Shown: in pieces, positions 16,456 to 24,064 of the stretch
Numbering within the stretch: position 1 is the stretch's first letter
Layout of the letters: each line of letters starts with the position of its first letter
From: Streptosporangium carneum
GTDB taxonomy: Bacteria > Actinomycetota > Actinomycetes > Streptosporangiales > Streptosporangiaceae
Direction of reading: 5' to 3'
Assembly (NCBI RefSeq): GCF_027922005.1
Contig: NZ_BSEV01000029.1
Location: 45,730-109,729, forward strand
DNA length: 64,000 nt
Notes under the pieces: model-generated
What the model was told of the DNA's origin: nothing
Database searches by the model: none
What the model saw: only the letters and a program-made list of their open reading frames with translations
Translations under genes and position numbers: made by a program

Positions 16456-17132
16456 CACACTCCGGGAACCAGGCGGGGCCTGTCCGCCGCGTACTGACGG
16501 TAGGCCGGGATCGCCAGCAGTTCCCGCTCCTCGACGCGGATCCGCCAGCCGATGGCCAGCGCCAGTGCCGCGAACAGCGGCACGCTGGCCCAGTTGAGGA
16601 AGAACAGCACCAGGCCCGCGTGCCCCAGCAGCATGCCCGCGTAGGCGGGGTGGCGGATCAGCCGGTAGGGGCCGGTCCTGACGATCATGTGGTCGTCGCG
16701 GCGGATCACGTGGTGCGAGTAGAACTGCCCGAGCACCCGCATCGCGACCTGGCGCAGCAGCACGCCGCCCAGGAAGAGCAGCACGGCCGGCACGGCCACG
16801 GGGAACGGGCGCTGCCACGGGATCGGCCCGAGGACGGCGGCGGCGACCGTGGCCATGCGGGCGACCCCGTAGGTCACCAGGGTCGCCACCTCGCGGGGCG
16901 GGGCGGACGGCCTGCGGAAGGAGATCGGCGTCTCCAGCGCGACCCAGAGCAGGTTGGCCGCGACGAAGGCGGCGGCGAACAGGTGTGTCGGCTCGCCCGC
17001 CCTCGTGAGGTGCAGGACCAGTCCGGCGACGTTGATCGCCACGGCGACGACGAACAGCGCGGGGATGATGTAGCCGGTCCAGGCCCGCTTCGCGGCCGTG
17101 GTCGGCGGTTTCGAGGACGGCGTTCCGCTCAT
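16452..17132 (-). CDS. Isoprenylcysteine-carboxyl-methyltransferase-like membrane methyltransferase
   Basis: 226 residues, five or so membrane segments. The C-terminal signature RTGPYRLIRHPAYAGMLLGH plus EERELLAIPAYRQYAADRPR is the SAM-binding core of the ICMT/PEMT family. Bacterial members methylate carboxyls or other groups on lipophilic small molecules. It is coupled by ATGA overlaps on both sides, to the AfsA-like gene and to the nitroreductase. Together with UbiA it places at least part of the pathway at the membrane, consistent with a lipophilic product. Confidence 0.85.
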   Translation of the reverse strand: MSGTPSSKPPTTAAKRAWTGYIIPALFVVAVAINVAGLVLHLTRAGEPTHLFAAAFVAANLLWVALETPISFRRPSAPPREVATLVTYGVARMATVAAAVLGPIPWQRPFPVAVPAVLLFLGGVLLRQVAMRVLGQFYSHHVIRRDDHMIVRTGPYRLIRHPAYAGMLLGHAGLVLFFLNWASVPLFAALALAIGWRIRVEERELLAIPAYRQYAADRPRLVPGVW

Positions 17133-18034
17133 GCCCGCGGCTCCTTTCCGCGGAGCCTGCGGTAGGCGGCCGGGGCGAGGCACTTGGACTCGTAGGACAA
17201 CGAGCCGAGCGGCAGGCCGGTGGCGCGGGCGACCACGGTGAGGTCGAAGCTCCCGAAGTTGCCGCGGGCGGGCCGTACCGGCCAGTGCAGCCCCAGCGGG
17301 ACGGAGCGGCGAACGCCCACGGGCAGGTCGGCTCTCAGCTCCAGCCAGAGCATCATCACGTCGCGGGGCCGTTCGTGCGCCAGGTGACTGGCCACGGTCA
17401 CCAGTTGTCGTCCCGACTCGATCATCTCCTCGATTCCGTAACGCTCGTCGCCGTGCCGGAGCAGGAAGTGCCCGGACGGCGGGGAGACCGTCGACGCCTC
17501 GTACGCCTCCGGGGAGATCACGGGCTCGCCGACCACCACGTTCTGCGGGTCCGCGCGGTGCACCAGGTCCGGCGGGGCCGGTGTCACCGGGTCGCCGCGT
17601 TCGGAGTCGCACGGCTGCGCGGCCTGCTCGCGTTCCTCGACCAGTTCGACGGTGCCCGAGCACACCGTGCTGTCGTCCTGCACGACTTTGACGGCCCACT
17701 CACCGTCGTCTCCGCCGGAACCGGGCTCCGCGAGCAGGAGCACCCCGCTGCCGAGCTCGCACATCCTCATGAACTTCAGCGACAGCCGGATCCGGTGGTC
17801 GCCGCGCGTCCACCGGGAGACGCCGGTGCGGGCCCGCACCAGATCCAGCAGCCCGGTCACCAGCAGCATCCCCGGCACGTGGTCGAGCGGGTGGTCGAAG
17901 AAGAACGGGTGGTCCCGGTCCACCCGCAACACGGCGCCGTGCCGTCCCGGCTGCGGGGGCGTCGGCGTGATGACGCTCAGCCAGTCCGACGTCGGTGTGT
18001 CGTATGACGTGCCCAGATGTGAATGAGATACCAA
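17129..18034 (-). CDS. AfsA-family hotdog protein (A-factor/gamma-butyrolactone synthase-like)
   Basis: 301 residues with two hotdog repeats. The first contains FFFDHPLDHVPGMLLVTGLL, the family signature; the second contains a diverged GNFGSFDL. AfsA homologues condense a beta-ketoacyl chain with dihydroxyacetone phosphate, the first step to gamma-butyrolactone or butenolide hormones. The start is TTG, supported by GGAGG at 18043-18047 eight bases upstream and by an in-frame stop two codons before it. It heads a six-gene operon in which each gene overlaps the next. The usual TetR-type butyrolactone receptor is not next to it. Upstream lie two inverted repeats. Confidence 0.9.
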   Translation of the reverse strand: MVSHSHLGTSYDTPTSDWLSVITPTPPQPGRHGAVLRVDRDHPFFFDHPLDHVPGMLLVTGLLDLVRARTGVSRWTRGDHRIRLSLKFMRMCELGSGVLLLAEPGSGGDDGEWAVKVVQDDSTVCSGTVELVEEREQAAQPCDSERGDPVTPAPPDLVHRADPQNVVVGEPVISPEAYEASTVSPPSGHFLLRHGDERYGIEEMIESGRQLVTVASHLAHERPRDVMMLWLELRADLPVGVRRSVPLGLHWPVRPARGNFGSFDLTVVARATGLPLGSLSYESKCLAPAAYRRLRGKEPRA

Positions 18035-18077
18035 GGATCAAACCTCCAGCATGGGCTAGGGGCGGACGCTGTTCGAC

Positions 18078-18109
18078 GGTTCAGGGGCGACCCCCGCCTC
18101 CCCTGAACC
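18078..18109. promoter_or_regulatory. Perfect 10-bp inverted repeat in the AfsA-operon leader
   Basis: GGTTCAGGGG (18078-18087) and CCCCTGAACC (18100-18109) flank a 12-nt spacer, 44 bases upstream of the TTG start. It could be an mRNA hairpin in the leader or a repressor site. Confidence 0.6.
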
Positions 18110-18111
18110 AG

Positions 18112-18137
18112 ACATGCCATTTGAATCCATGACATGT
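18112..18137. promoter_or_regulatory. Near-perfect 9-bp inverted repeat upstream of the AfsA operon
   Basis: ACATGCCAT (18112-18120) and ATGACATGT (18129-18137) match as an inverted repeat at 8 of 9 positions with an 8-bp spacer, giving half-site centres 17 bp apart, a usual operator geometry. It lies next to the hairpin at 18078-18109 and in an AT-richer stretch likely to hold the promoter. Confidence 0.55.
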
Positions 18138-18383
18138 GTGACCAAAAACTCGAACTGCCCCAGACCAATTCGTTAGCCGATCATCACTACTAAATCGTGA
18201 TATCGCATCTTCCAAATTGCTCTATTGAGGGAACCGAGTTGACACCCGGCCTGTCGGTCGGATCGGCTGGTCCCGAACGTTCACGACCCCGGTTTCCGGA
18301 GAGAGACGCCGGATTCCCAGCGATTCGACCCCTGACTTGCCGGTATTTGTGTCAGGTTCGCGCCGGACGTCCGCACGCCGTTC

Positions 18384-18557
18384 CGGCGGACCACGGGAGG
18401 CGGAACGCACCCGCTTCCCGGAAACCACGGGATCGCGAGCCCTGTCCAGGTGCGGCGGCTCGGAAAACACCGCTTTTCGGAAACGGCGCGTTCCAGAAAT
18501 CACCCGTTCCGGAAGCAATGAATCCCGGAAATCATCCGCTCCGGAAATGCGTGCACG
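18384..18557. repeat. Phased array of ~16-bp degenerate direct repeats
   Basis: Units beginning C-[GA]-GAA start at 18461, 18478, 18494, 18510, 18526 and 18542, spaced 17, 16, 16, 16 and 16 bp. An approximate consensus is CGGAAAtCACCCGTTC. Weaker units start at 18384, 18401 and 18419. No convincing gene covers the array. The rest of 18138-18799 outside it is AT-richer near 18150-18240 and otherwise featureless. The spacing is too short for CRISPR. Possible roles are a multi-site protein-binding array or an expanded intergenic repeat. Confidence 0.65.
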
Positions 18558-18799
18558 AGTATCGGGCCGCCCGAAAACCAGGGGAACCCGGAAGGGCTTC
18601 GACCAGAGTGACGACTACATATCCTGAAATATCCCCGTAACGGCGACCGGATGTTAACGTTGCGGTGATTTCGGTCGCCCCTGCCCTGCCTGGCTGGAGT
18701 TCGCGCCACGGGAACGGGACGGCCCGCAGACCGCGTTTTCGAACACCCGCACCGCTCGTCCTTTCAGGGCTCCCGAAAGGCTCCGTGGAGGAGGCAGAC

Positions 18800-19651
18800 G
18801 TGGCCGCGCCCATCACACACGACCAGTGGAAGACCGTACGCACCTCCATCAGGAGGACCGGCGACCGGTTCACCGGGATGGTCTCCTCGTCGTCCGACCC
18901 GCACGCGGAGGTGACCTCGGGCTGGTCGGTGGTCGAGACCGCCGCCCACGTGACCGCCATCGCCTGGCTGTACACCTCCCTGGTGCGCCCCGAGGACACC
19001 CCGATCCCGATCCCCGCCCTCGAGGCGGGCCTCGAGGACATCACCGTGGACACCATCGACGCGTTCAACGACCTGACCCTGCGGCACTTCGGCGAGCGGG
19101 ATCCCCAGGCGCTCACCGAACAGCTGCGCGCCCACATCGACCATCTCCTGCGGGCCACGGAGGGCCTCGACCCCGCCCAGCCGGTCGTCTGGCTCGGCGG
19201 CTCCCGGGTCCCCGTCGCGGGGGTGGTCGCCCACCTGCTCAACGAGCTGCTGATCCACGGCCGCGACCTGGCCCGCGCCACCCGGAGGCCGTGGGAGATA
19301 TCCCCGCGGGACGCCGCCCTGTTCTTCGAGCTGTTCATGGTGGGAGTCGTCCACAACGACTCGGGGCGGCTGCTGGAGACGGGAAAACCCGTGCCCGGGC
19401 GTCGCATCGCGGTGGAGTTCCGCTCGGCGCACACCACTCCCGTGACGCTGGTCCTGGACAGGGGCAGGGTGACGATCGGAGAGCCGGGCGGCGAGGCCGA
19501 CGTGCGTCTCTCCTTCGACCCTGTGACGTTCATCCTGATGATGTTCGGCCGCGTCAGCAGACCGCGGGCCGTGCTCAGCGGCAAGGTGGCGATCCGGGGC
19601 CCACGCCCGTGGCTGCTGCCCGCGTTCCTCCGCGTGGTGCACATGCCCTGA
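18800..19651 (+). CDS. Maleylpyruvate-isomerase-family (DinB-like) protein
   Basis: 283 residues. The N-terminal four-helix DinB/MDMPI part has TSGWSVVETAAHVTAIA, where the His is the usual first metal ligand, and HLLNELLIHGRDLAR provides the later His residues. The C-terminus (about 190-283) resembles an SCP2/sterol-carrier-like sandwich. Such proteins are mycothiol- or metal-dependent enzymes, mostly of unknown substrate. The start is the GTG preceded five bases by GGAGGAGG; longer in-frame starts lack a ribosome site. It is convergent with the ABC system, 18 bp apart. Confidence 0.78.
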   Translation: MAAPITHDQWKTVRTSIRRTGDRFTGMVSSSSDPHAEVTSGWSVVETAAHVTAIAWLYTSLVRPEDTPIPIPALEAGLEDITVDTIDAFNDLTLRHFGERDPQALTEQLRAHIDHLLRATEGLDPAQPVVWLGGSRVPVAGVVAHLLNELLIHGRDLARATRRPWEISPRDAALFFELFMVGVVHNDSGRLLETGKPVPGRRIAVEFRSAHTTPVTLVLDRGRVTIGEPGGEADVRLSFDPVTFILMMFGRVSRPRAVLSGKVAIRGPRPWLLPAFLRVVHMP

Positions 19652-19669
19652 CCGCCGTGCCCCGAGAGG

Positions 19670-20470
19670 TCAGACCTGGGCGGCGTCCCCGGCCGCCGGG
19701 TCGGCCCACCGCCCCGCCTCGCGCAGGACGCCGTCGCGGATCTCCAGGACCCGGTCGGCCAGGGTGATCAGGGCGGGATCGTGGGTGGCGACCAGCGCGG
19801 TCACCTTCTCGCTCCGGACCACGGCGCGGATCAGCCTCATGATCTGGCGGCCCGTCTGGGAGTCCAGCTGGCCGGTCGGCTCGTCGGCGATCAGCAGGCG
19901 GGGCCGGTTGGCCAGCGCGCGGGCGATCGCCACCCGCTGCCGCTGTCCTCCGGAGAGTTCGTAGGGGCGCTGGTTGACGTGGTCGGCCAGGCCGACGAGG
20001 GACAGCAGCACGCGGATCCGCTCCTCGCGCTCGGCCACCGGCGTCCTGGCGAGCCGCATCGGCACGCCGACGTTCTCCGCCGCCGACAGGACGGGAATCA
20101 GCCCGAACGACTGGAAGACGAAGCCCACGACGTCCCTGCGCAGGGCCAGCAGCCCCTCCTCCCCCAGCTCGGTGACCTCGTGCCCCGCGACGGTCACCCG
20201 TCCCGCGTCGGGACGGTCCAGGCCGCCGACCAGGTTGAGCAGGGTGGTCTTGCCGGACCCCGACCGGCCCCTGATCGCGACCAGCTCTCCCGGGTGCGCC
20301 TCGAAGGACACCTCGTGCAGGGCGACGACCTCCCTGGGACCGCTCCGGTAGACCCGGCGCAGCCCCTCGACGAGGACCAGCGGCTCACCCGTCACGGGCT
20401 CACCACGCCCCGCCTCCTCCGGTTCCGCCGCCGTCCCGTTCCGCGCCGCCCCCGGCTCCTCACGTCCCAC
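19670..20470 (-). CDS. ABC transporter ATPase (MacB/LolD-like)
   Basis: Walker A GRSGSGKT at 68-75, Q-loop VFQSFGLIPVLSAAENV, signature LSGGQRQRVAIARAL, Walker B LLIADEPTG and H-loop VATHD are all intact. It pairs with FtsX-type permeases for mechanotransmission, export or lipoprotein release. The GTG start at 20470 has GGAGG eight bases upstream and overlaps the end of the preceding ATPase by 11 bases; a shorter GTG start at 20395 is possible and would remove a 25-residue low-complexity leader. It is the last gene of a four-gene operon. Confidence 0.9.
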   Translation of the reverse strand: MGREEPGAARNGTAAEPEEAGRGEPVTGEPLVLVEGLRRVYRSGPREVVALHEVSFEAHPGELVAIRGRSGSGKTTLLNLVGGLDRPDAGRVTVAGHEVTELGEEGLLALRRDVVGFVFQSFGLIPVLSAAENVGVPMRLARTPVAEREERIRVLLSLVGLADHVNQRPYELSGGQRQRVAIARALANRPRLLIADEPTGQLDSQTGRQIMRLIRAVVRSEKVTALVATHDPALITLADRVLEIRDGVLREAGRWADPAAGDAAQV

Positions 20471-21473
20471 TCTCCGCTCCTCCCGCCTCGCCGTCGGCCC
20501 GTCCCGTCCCGTCCTCGGCTCCCTCGGGCCAGACCCCGATGTGGTCGCGCTCCAGCTGCAGGCGGACACGACGCTCCATGTTCAGCTCGTTCATGAAGTC
20601 CCTGGGCAGCTGGAGGCGGCCGACGCGGTCGAGCACGGCGTACTCCTCGGCGACGATCCGCCCGTCGGAGGAGGCGCGGCGGAGTGTCTCGCTGCTGGTC
20701 CGGCCGTCCCTGATGCCGACGGTCCGGTCCACCTGCTCGGAGACCAGGACGTCGTGGGTGACGATCACCGCGGTGACGCCCAGCTCGCGGTTGGCCGCGC
20801 GCAGCGCGGCGAACACCTCCTCGGAGGTCTCGCTGTCGAGTTCGCCCGTCGGCTCGTCGGCCAGGAGGACCTGCGGGGAGTTGGCCAGCGCCACCGCGAC
20901 GGCCACCCGCTGCTGCTCGCCGCCGGACATCTCGCCTGGCCGCCGCCGCGCGCAGTACCCGACGCCCAGCAGCTCCAGCAGCTCGCCGGCGCGCCCGCGC
21001 CGCCGCGCGCCCGCCAGGCGCATGGGCAGCTCGACGTTCTCCGCGGCGGTCAGGTAGGGCAGGAGGTTGCGCGCGGTCTGCTGCCAGACGAAGCCGACCA
21101 CCTCGCGCCGGTACCTCAGCCGGTCGCGTGCCGCCATCGACAGCAGGTCGACCCCCGCGACCCTGGCGACCCCCGCGGTCGGCACGTCCAGCCCGGACAG
21201 CACGTTGAGCAGGGTCGACTTGCCGGATCCCGACGCTCCCACGATCGCGACCAGCTCGCCCGCGTCGATCAGCAGGTCGAGTCCCTGCAGGGCGACCACC
21301 TCGACGCCCTCGGTCTTGTAGATGCGCACCAGGTTGTCGCACAGGATGTGCGCGTTCTCCCCGAAGGCGGGCCGGTGCCGTACGGCCTCCGACTCCAGCT
21401 CGGCCAGCGAGGACGGCACCGACACGTCGGATATGTCAGGCGCGTCGGGCCCGGTCGGTCGACTCACCGTCAT
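20460..21473 (-). CDS. ABC transporter ATPase with C-terminal AbrB-like domain
   Basis: 337 residues. A 45-residue leader precedes the ATPase: Walker A GASGSGKS at 79-86, VWQQTARNLLPYLTAAENV, signature MSGGEQQRVAVAVAL, Walker B VLLADEPTG, H-loop VTHD. After the ATPase, residues about 276-317 read EYAVLDRVGRLQLPRDFMNE followed by VRLQLERDHIGVWPE, which fits the swapped-hairpin AbrB/SpoVT pattern (GR-x-x-LP near the start, a beta-strand/acidic end). That domain usually binds DNA; here it may dimerise the ATPase or report transporter state. ATGA overlap with the upstream permease. Confidence 0.88.
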   Translation of the reverse strand: MTVSRPTGPDAPDISDVSVPSSLAELESEAVRHRPAFGENAHILCDNLVRIYKTEGVEVVALQGLDLLIDAGELVAIVGASGSGKSTLLNVLSGLDVPTAGVARVAGVDLLSMAARDRLRYRREVVGFVWQQTARNLLPYLTAAENVELPMRLAGARRRGRAGELLELLGVGYCARRRPGEMSGGEQQRVAVAVALANSPQVLLADEPTGELDSETSEEVFAALRAANRELGVTAVIVTHDVLVSEQVDRTVGIRDGRTSSETLRRASSDGRIVAEEYAVLDRVGRLQLPRDFMNELNMERRVRLQLERDHIGVWPEGAEDGTGRADGEAGGAESGT

Positions 21474-24064
21474 TCTTCTCCTCGGAGTCCTCGAAGGGCG
21501 GTTCCCAGCGGGCGGCCGCGGCCGAAGGCCGCGTACGCGAAGGCGCCGAGCATGGCCGCCGCCGCCAGCCCCACGGTCAGCAGGACCGGCGCGGTCAGAT
21601 CGGCGGGGTAGACCTCGACGGCGAGGCCTCCGGTGTAGGCGCTGAGGTCGACGCCCGGCCCCAGCGCGGCGGGCAGCGCGAGACCGAGCAGCAGCCCGGC
21701 CACGGCGGTGAGCACGATCATCGGGGAGATCTCCAGCACGGTCAGGCGGCGGGCCTGTCCCTGGGACAGGCCCAGGGCGCGCAGGTGGGTCAGCGCGCCG
21801 GCGCGCTCGGCCCCGCCGGTCACCAGGGCGACGAGCACGGCGGCCAGCGCGTAACCCGCCAGGGCGATCGTGGCGACGGTGAAGGCGCGCTCGATCGTCG
21901 CGGTGAACGGCGTTTCCGCGATGTCCTCGAGGACGCCGTCGAGGGTCGTGACCTGCGCCCCCGGCAGGTTCGCGGCGGCCAGGAGCAGCTTGGCGTCCAG
22001 GCCCTCGCCGTCGACGAACACCGTGTTGGCCGGGGAGCCGTCCGGCGGGGCCAGGACCAGCGGGCCGCCGCCGTACACGCGGGACAGGCCGGTGACGACC
22101 CCGCCGGGGGTCAGCGTGCGCGGGCGCGGGCCGACCAGCTCGATCGTGCCGCGGTTCTCGAGGTCGGGCGAGATCAGCACCGGCGCGTCCGGCAGGACGA
22201 GCGGGCCGTCGCGCAGGACGGCCCGGTAGGAGGGGACGTCGACCGCGAGCAGGGTGACCCTCTGCATGTCGGTTCTCATCATGGTGGCGGTCCGCGTCGC
22301 GGTGACGACCGCCCGCACCCCGGGGACCCGCCTGATCCGCTCGACCGTCTCCGGGACGACGGGAAGGGCGCTGTCCAACCGGGCTCGGGCGCCCACCTGC
22401 TGCCAGGCGGAGGTCGTCTGCGTCACGGTGAGCCCGCTGGAGATCACCGCGCCGAACACCGCGACCGCGAGGGCGGGGAGCAGGATCAGCGCGGACAGCG
22501 TGGAGGCGGGCCTGGCCCTGGCCGCGAGGGCCAATCCGAGGAAGGGCACGGCGGGCCGCAGCCTGACGGCCAGCCGTGCGGCCAGGCGCAGCGGATAGGG
22601 ATAGCAGCGCACCACGACCAGCGCGACGGCCAGCGTCAGCCCGGCGGGCACCAGGAGCAGGAAGGGGTCGGAGCCCCGCTCGCCCGCCTGGGTGGTGAGC
22701 CCGCGCGAGCGCAGCAGGTAGGTCCCGGCGAGGGCGAGCACGACGACGGACGCCTCGGCCGTGATCCGCCGCGGCGAGGGGCGCGAGGCGACGACGTCGT
22801 CGCGCCGGTCGAATCTCGGCCACCGGTGGGTGACGGCGTGCCCGGCGGCGAACAGCGCGGTGGCGGCCACGACGGCGAGCGGCCCCAGGTGCACGATCGG
22901 GGTGACCGGGCCCGGCACCGCGTAGGACAGGGCGTATCCGGCGACCGCCCCGGGCGCCGCGACCGCGGAGGCCGTCGCCGTCGCCGTCGCGGCGATCCGC
23001 GCCAGCGAGGCGCCCCTGGCCCGGATCAGGGCCAGGCCGTGGCTCATGCGTTCGGCCAGCAGCCGGACGGCCAGGGCGATCACGCCGAGGGCCACGGCGA
23101 GCAGCCCGCCGACGAAGAGGAGGAGCAGGGACTCCGCGACGCGCAGCCGGGTCAGGTGCTCGGTGAGCAGGGCGTCGAGCGCGGTTTCGAGGGAGCCGGG
23201 CGAGGGCCCGTCGAGCACGACCGGGACGGCCCCGCGGAAGGCGCTCACCGCCTCGACGAGCCCGGGCGCCCGCAACGTCGTGACCGCCGGGCCGTCGACG
23301 CCGATCACCCACCGGTAGTCGGTGTTGCGGTACAGCCTGCCCAGCTCGGGCAGACTCGCGTCGGACACCAGCCCGGTGGCGTGCCAGTCGGGGTGGTCCG
23401 CCATCGGCTTGCTGATCTCCATGACCTGACGGACGGCCGTGTTGTGCAGCCAGTAACGGCTCGCCGGGTCCAGCGGCTCGAACAGCCCGCTGACACGGGC
23501 CGCCAGTTTCCCGGTGTCGCCGAGCAGCACGGTCGCGCCGACGGACAGCCGCATCTTCTCGGCCGCCTGCCGGGCCAGCGCCACCTCGAACAGCGGCCCG
23601 CCGTCCAGCTTGCCGGGCGGCCCCGGCGGGCGGCCCGCGACGTAGCGGACACGCCTGCCGGTGTCCGACAGCCAGCCCAGGTCCAGGTACTGGTAGGAAC
23701 GCGCCTGGCCGTCCACCGAGATGATGGGGACCTCGTCCTTGTGCACGCCGTAGTGGCTGCCGCCCGTGCCGAGCGGCGTCACGACCGGACGGAGCTCGGC
23801 GGGCAGCGCCGCCCTGAAGCTCCGCTCCGCCTCCAGCAGCGCCTCGGGGGTGAGCGGCCTGCCGGAGCCGCTCCGCCGCTGACTGACCACGACCAGGTCG
23901 GTACGGCTCGGCTCGCTCCCGGCCACGGTGTCGCGCAGCGCCTCGTCGTAGGCGGACTGCGTGACCTTGGGCACGGCGGCGACCAGCAGACAGGCGCTGA
24001 GCACCAGCAGGCCGAGCACGGCGGCGACCCCCCGGTTGGCCCGTACCAGTGTCCAGGGGTTCAT
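21470..24064 (-). CDS. FtsX/MacB-like ABC permease (864 aa)
   Basis: A long permease with an N-terminal membrane helix (AAVLGLLVLSACLLVAAVP), a large extracytoplasmic domain (about 50-330), a first FtsX block of membrane helices, a second large domain, and a final helix block ending QGQARRLTVLEISPMIVLTA. This is the duplicated FtsX architecture of actinobacterial MacB-like systems that do not form a channel but transmit ATPase motion. The start overlaps the preceding permease stop as ATGA. Substrate unknown. Confidence 0.88.
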   Translation of the reverse strand: MNPWTLVRANRGVAAVLGLLVLSACLLVAAVPKVTQSAYDEALRDTVAGSEPSRTDLVVVSQRRSGSGRPLTPEALLEAERSFRAALPAELRPVVTPLGTGGSHYGVHKDEVPIISVDGQARSYQYLDLGWLSDTGRRVRYVAGRPPGPPGKLDGGPLFEVALARQAAEKMRLSVGATVLLGDTGKLAARVSGLFEPLDPASRYWLHNTAVRQVMEISKPMADHPDWHATGLVSDASLPELGRLYRNTDYRWVIGVDGPAVTTLRAPGLVEAVSAFRGAVPVVLDGPSPGSLETALDALLTEHLTRLRVAESLLLLFVGGLLAVALGVIALAVRLLAERMSHGLALIRARGASLARIAATATATASAVAAPGAVAGYALSYAVPGPVTPIVHLGPLAVVAATALFAAGHAVTHRWPRFDRRDDVVASRPSPRRITAEASVVVLALAGTYLLRSRGLTTQAGERGSDPFLLLVPAGLTLAVALVVVRCYPYPLRLAARLAVRLRPAVPFLGLALAARARPASTLSALILLPALAVAVFGAVISSGLTVTQTTSAWQQVGARARLDSALPVVPETVERIRRVPGVRAVVTATRTATMMRTDMQRVTLLAVDVPSYRAVLRDGPLVLPDAPVLISPDLENRGTIELVGPRPRTLTPGGVVTGLSRVYGGGPLVLAPPDGSPANTVFVDGEGLDAKLLLAAANLPGAQVTTLDGVLEDIAETPFTATIERAFTVATIALAGYALAAVLVALVTGGAERAGALTHLRALGLSQGQARRLTVLEISPMIVLTAVAGLLLGLALPAALGPGVDLSAYTGGLAVEVYPADLTAPVLLTVGLAAAAMLGAFAYAAFGRGRPLGTALRGLRGEE

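Noticed and set aside
18384..18557. Possible CRISPR array
   Set aside because: The unit period is 16-17 bp with no separate spacers, and no cas genes are present.
18197..18640. A 147-codon plus-strand frame across the repeat array
   Set aside because: Its sequence is produced by the repeats, has no start signal or domain, and the array pattern continues regardless of frame.
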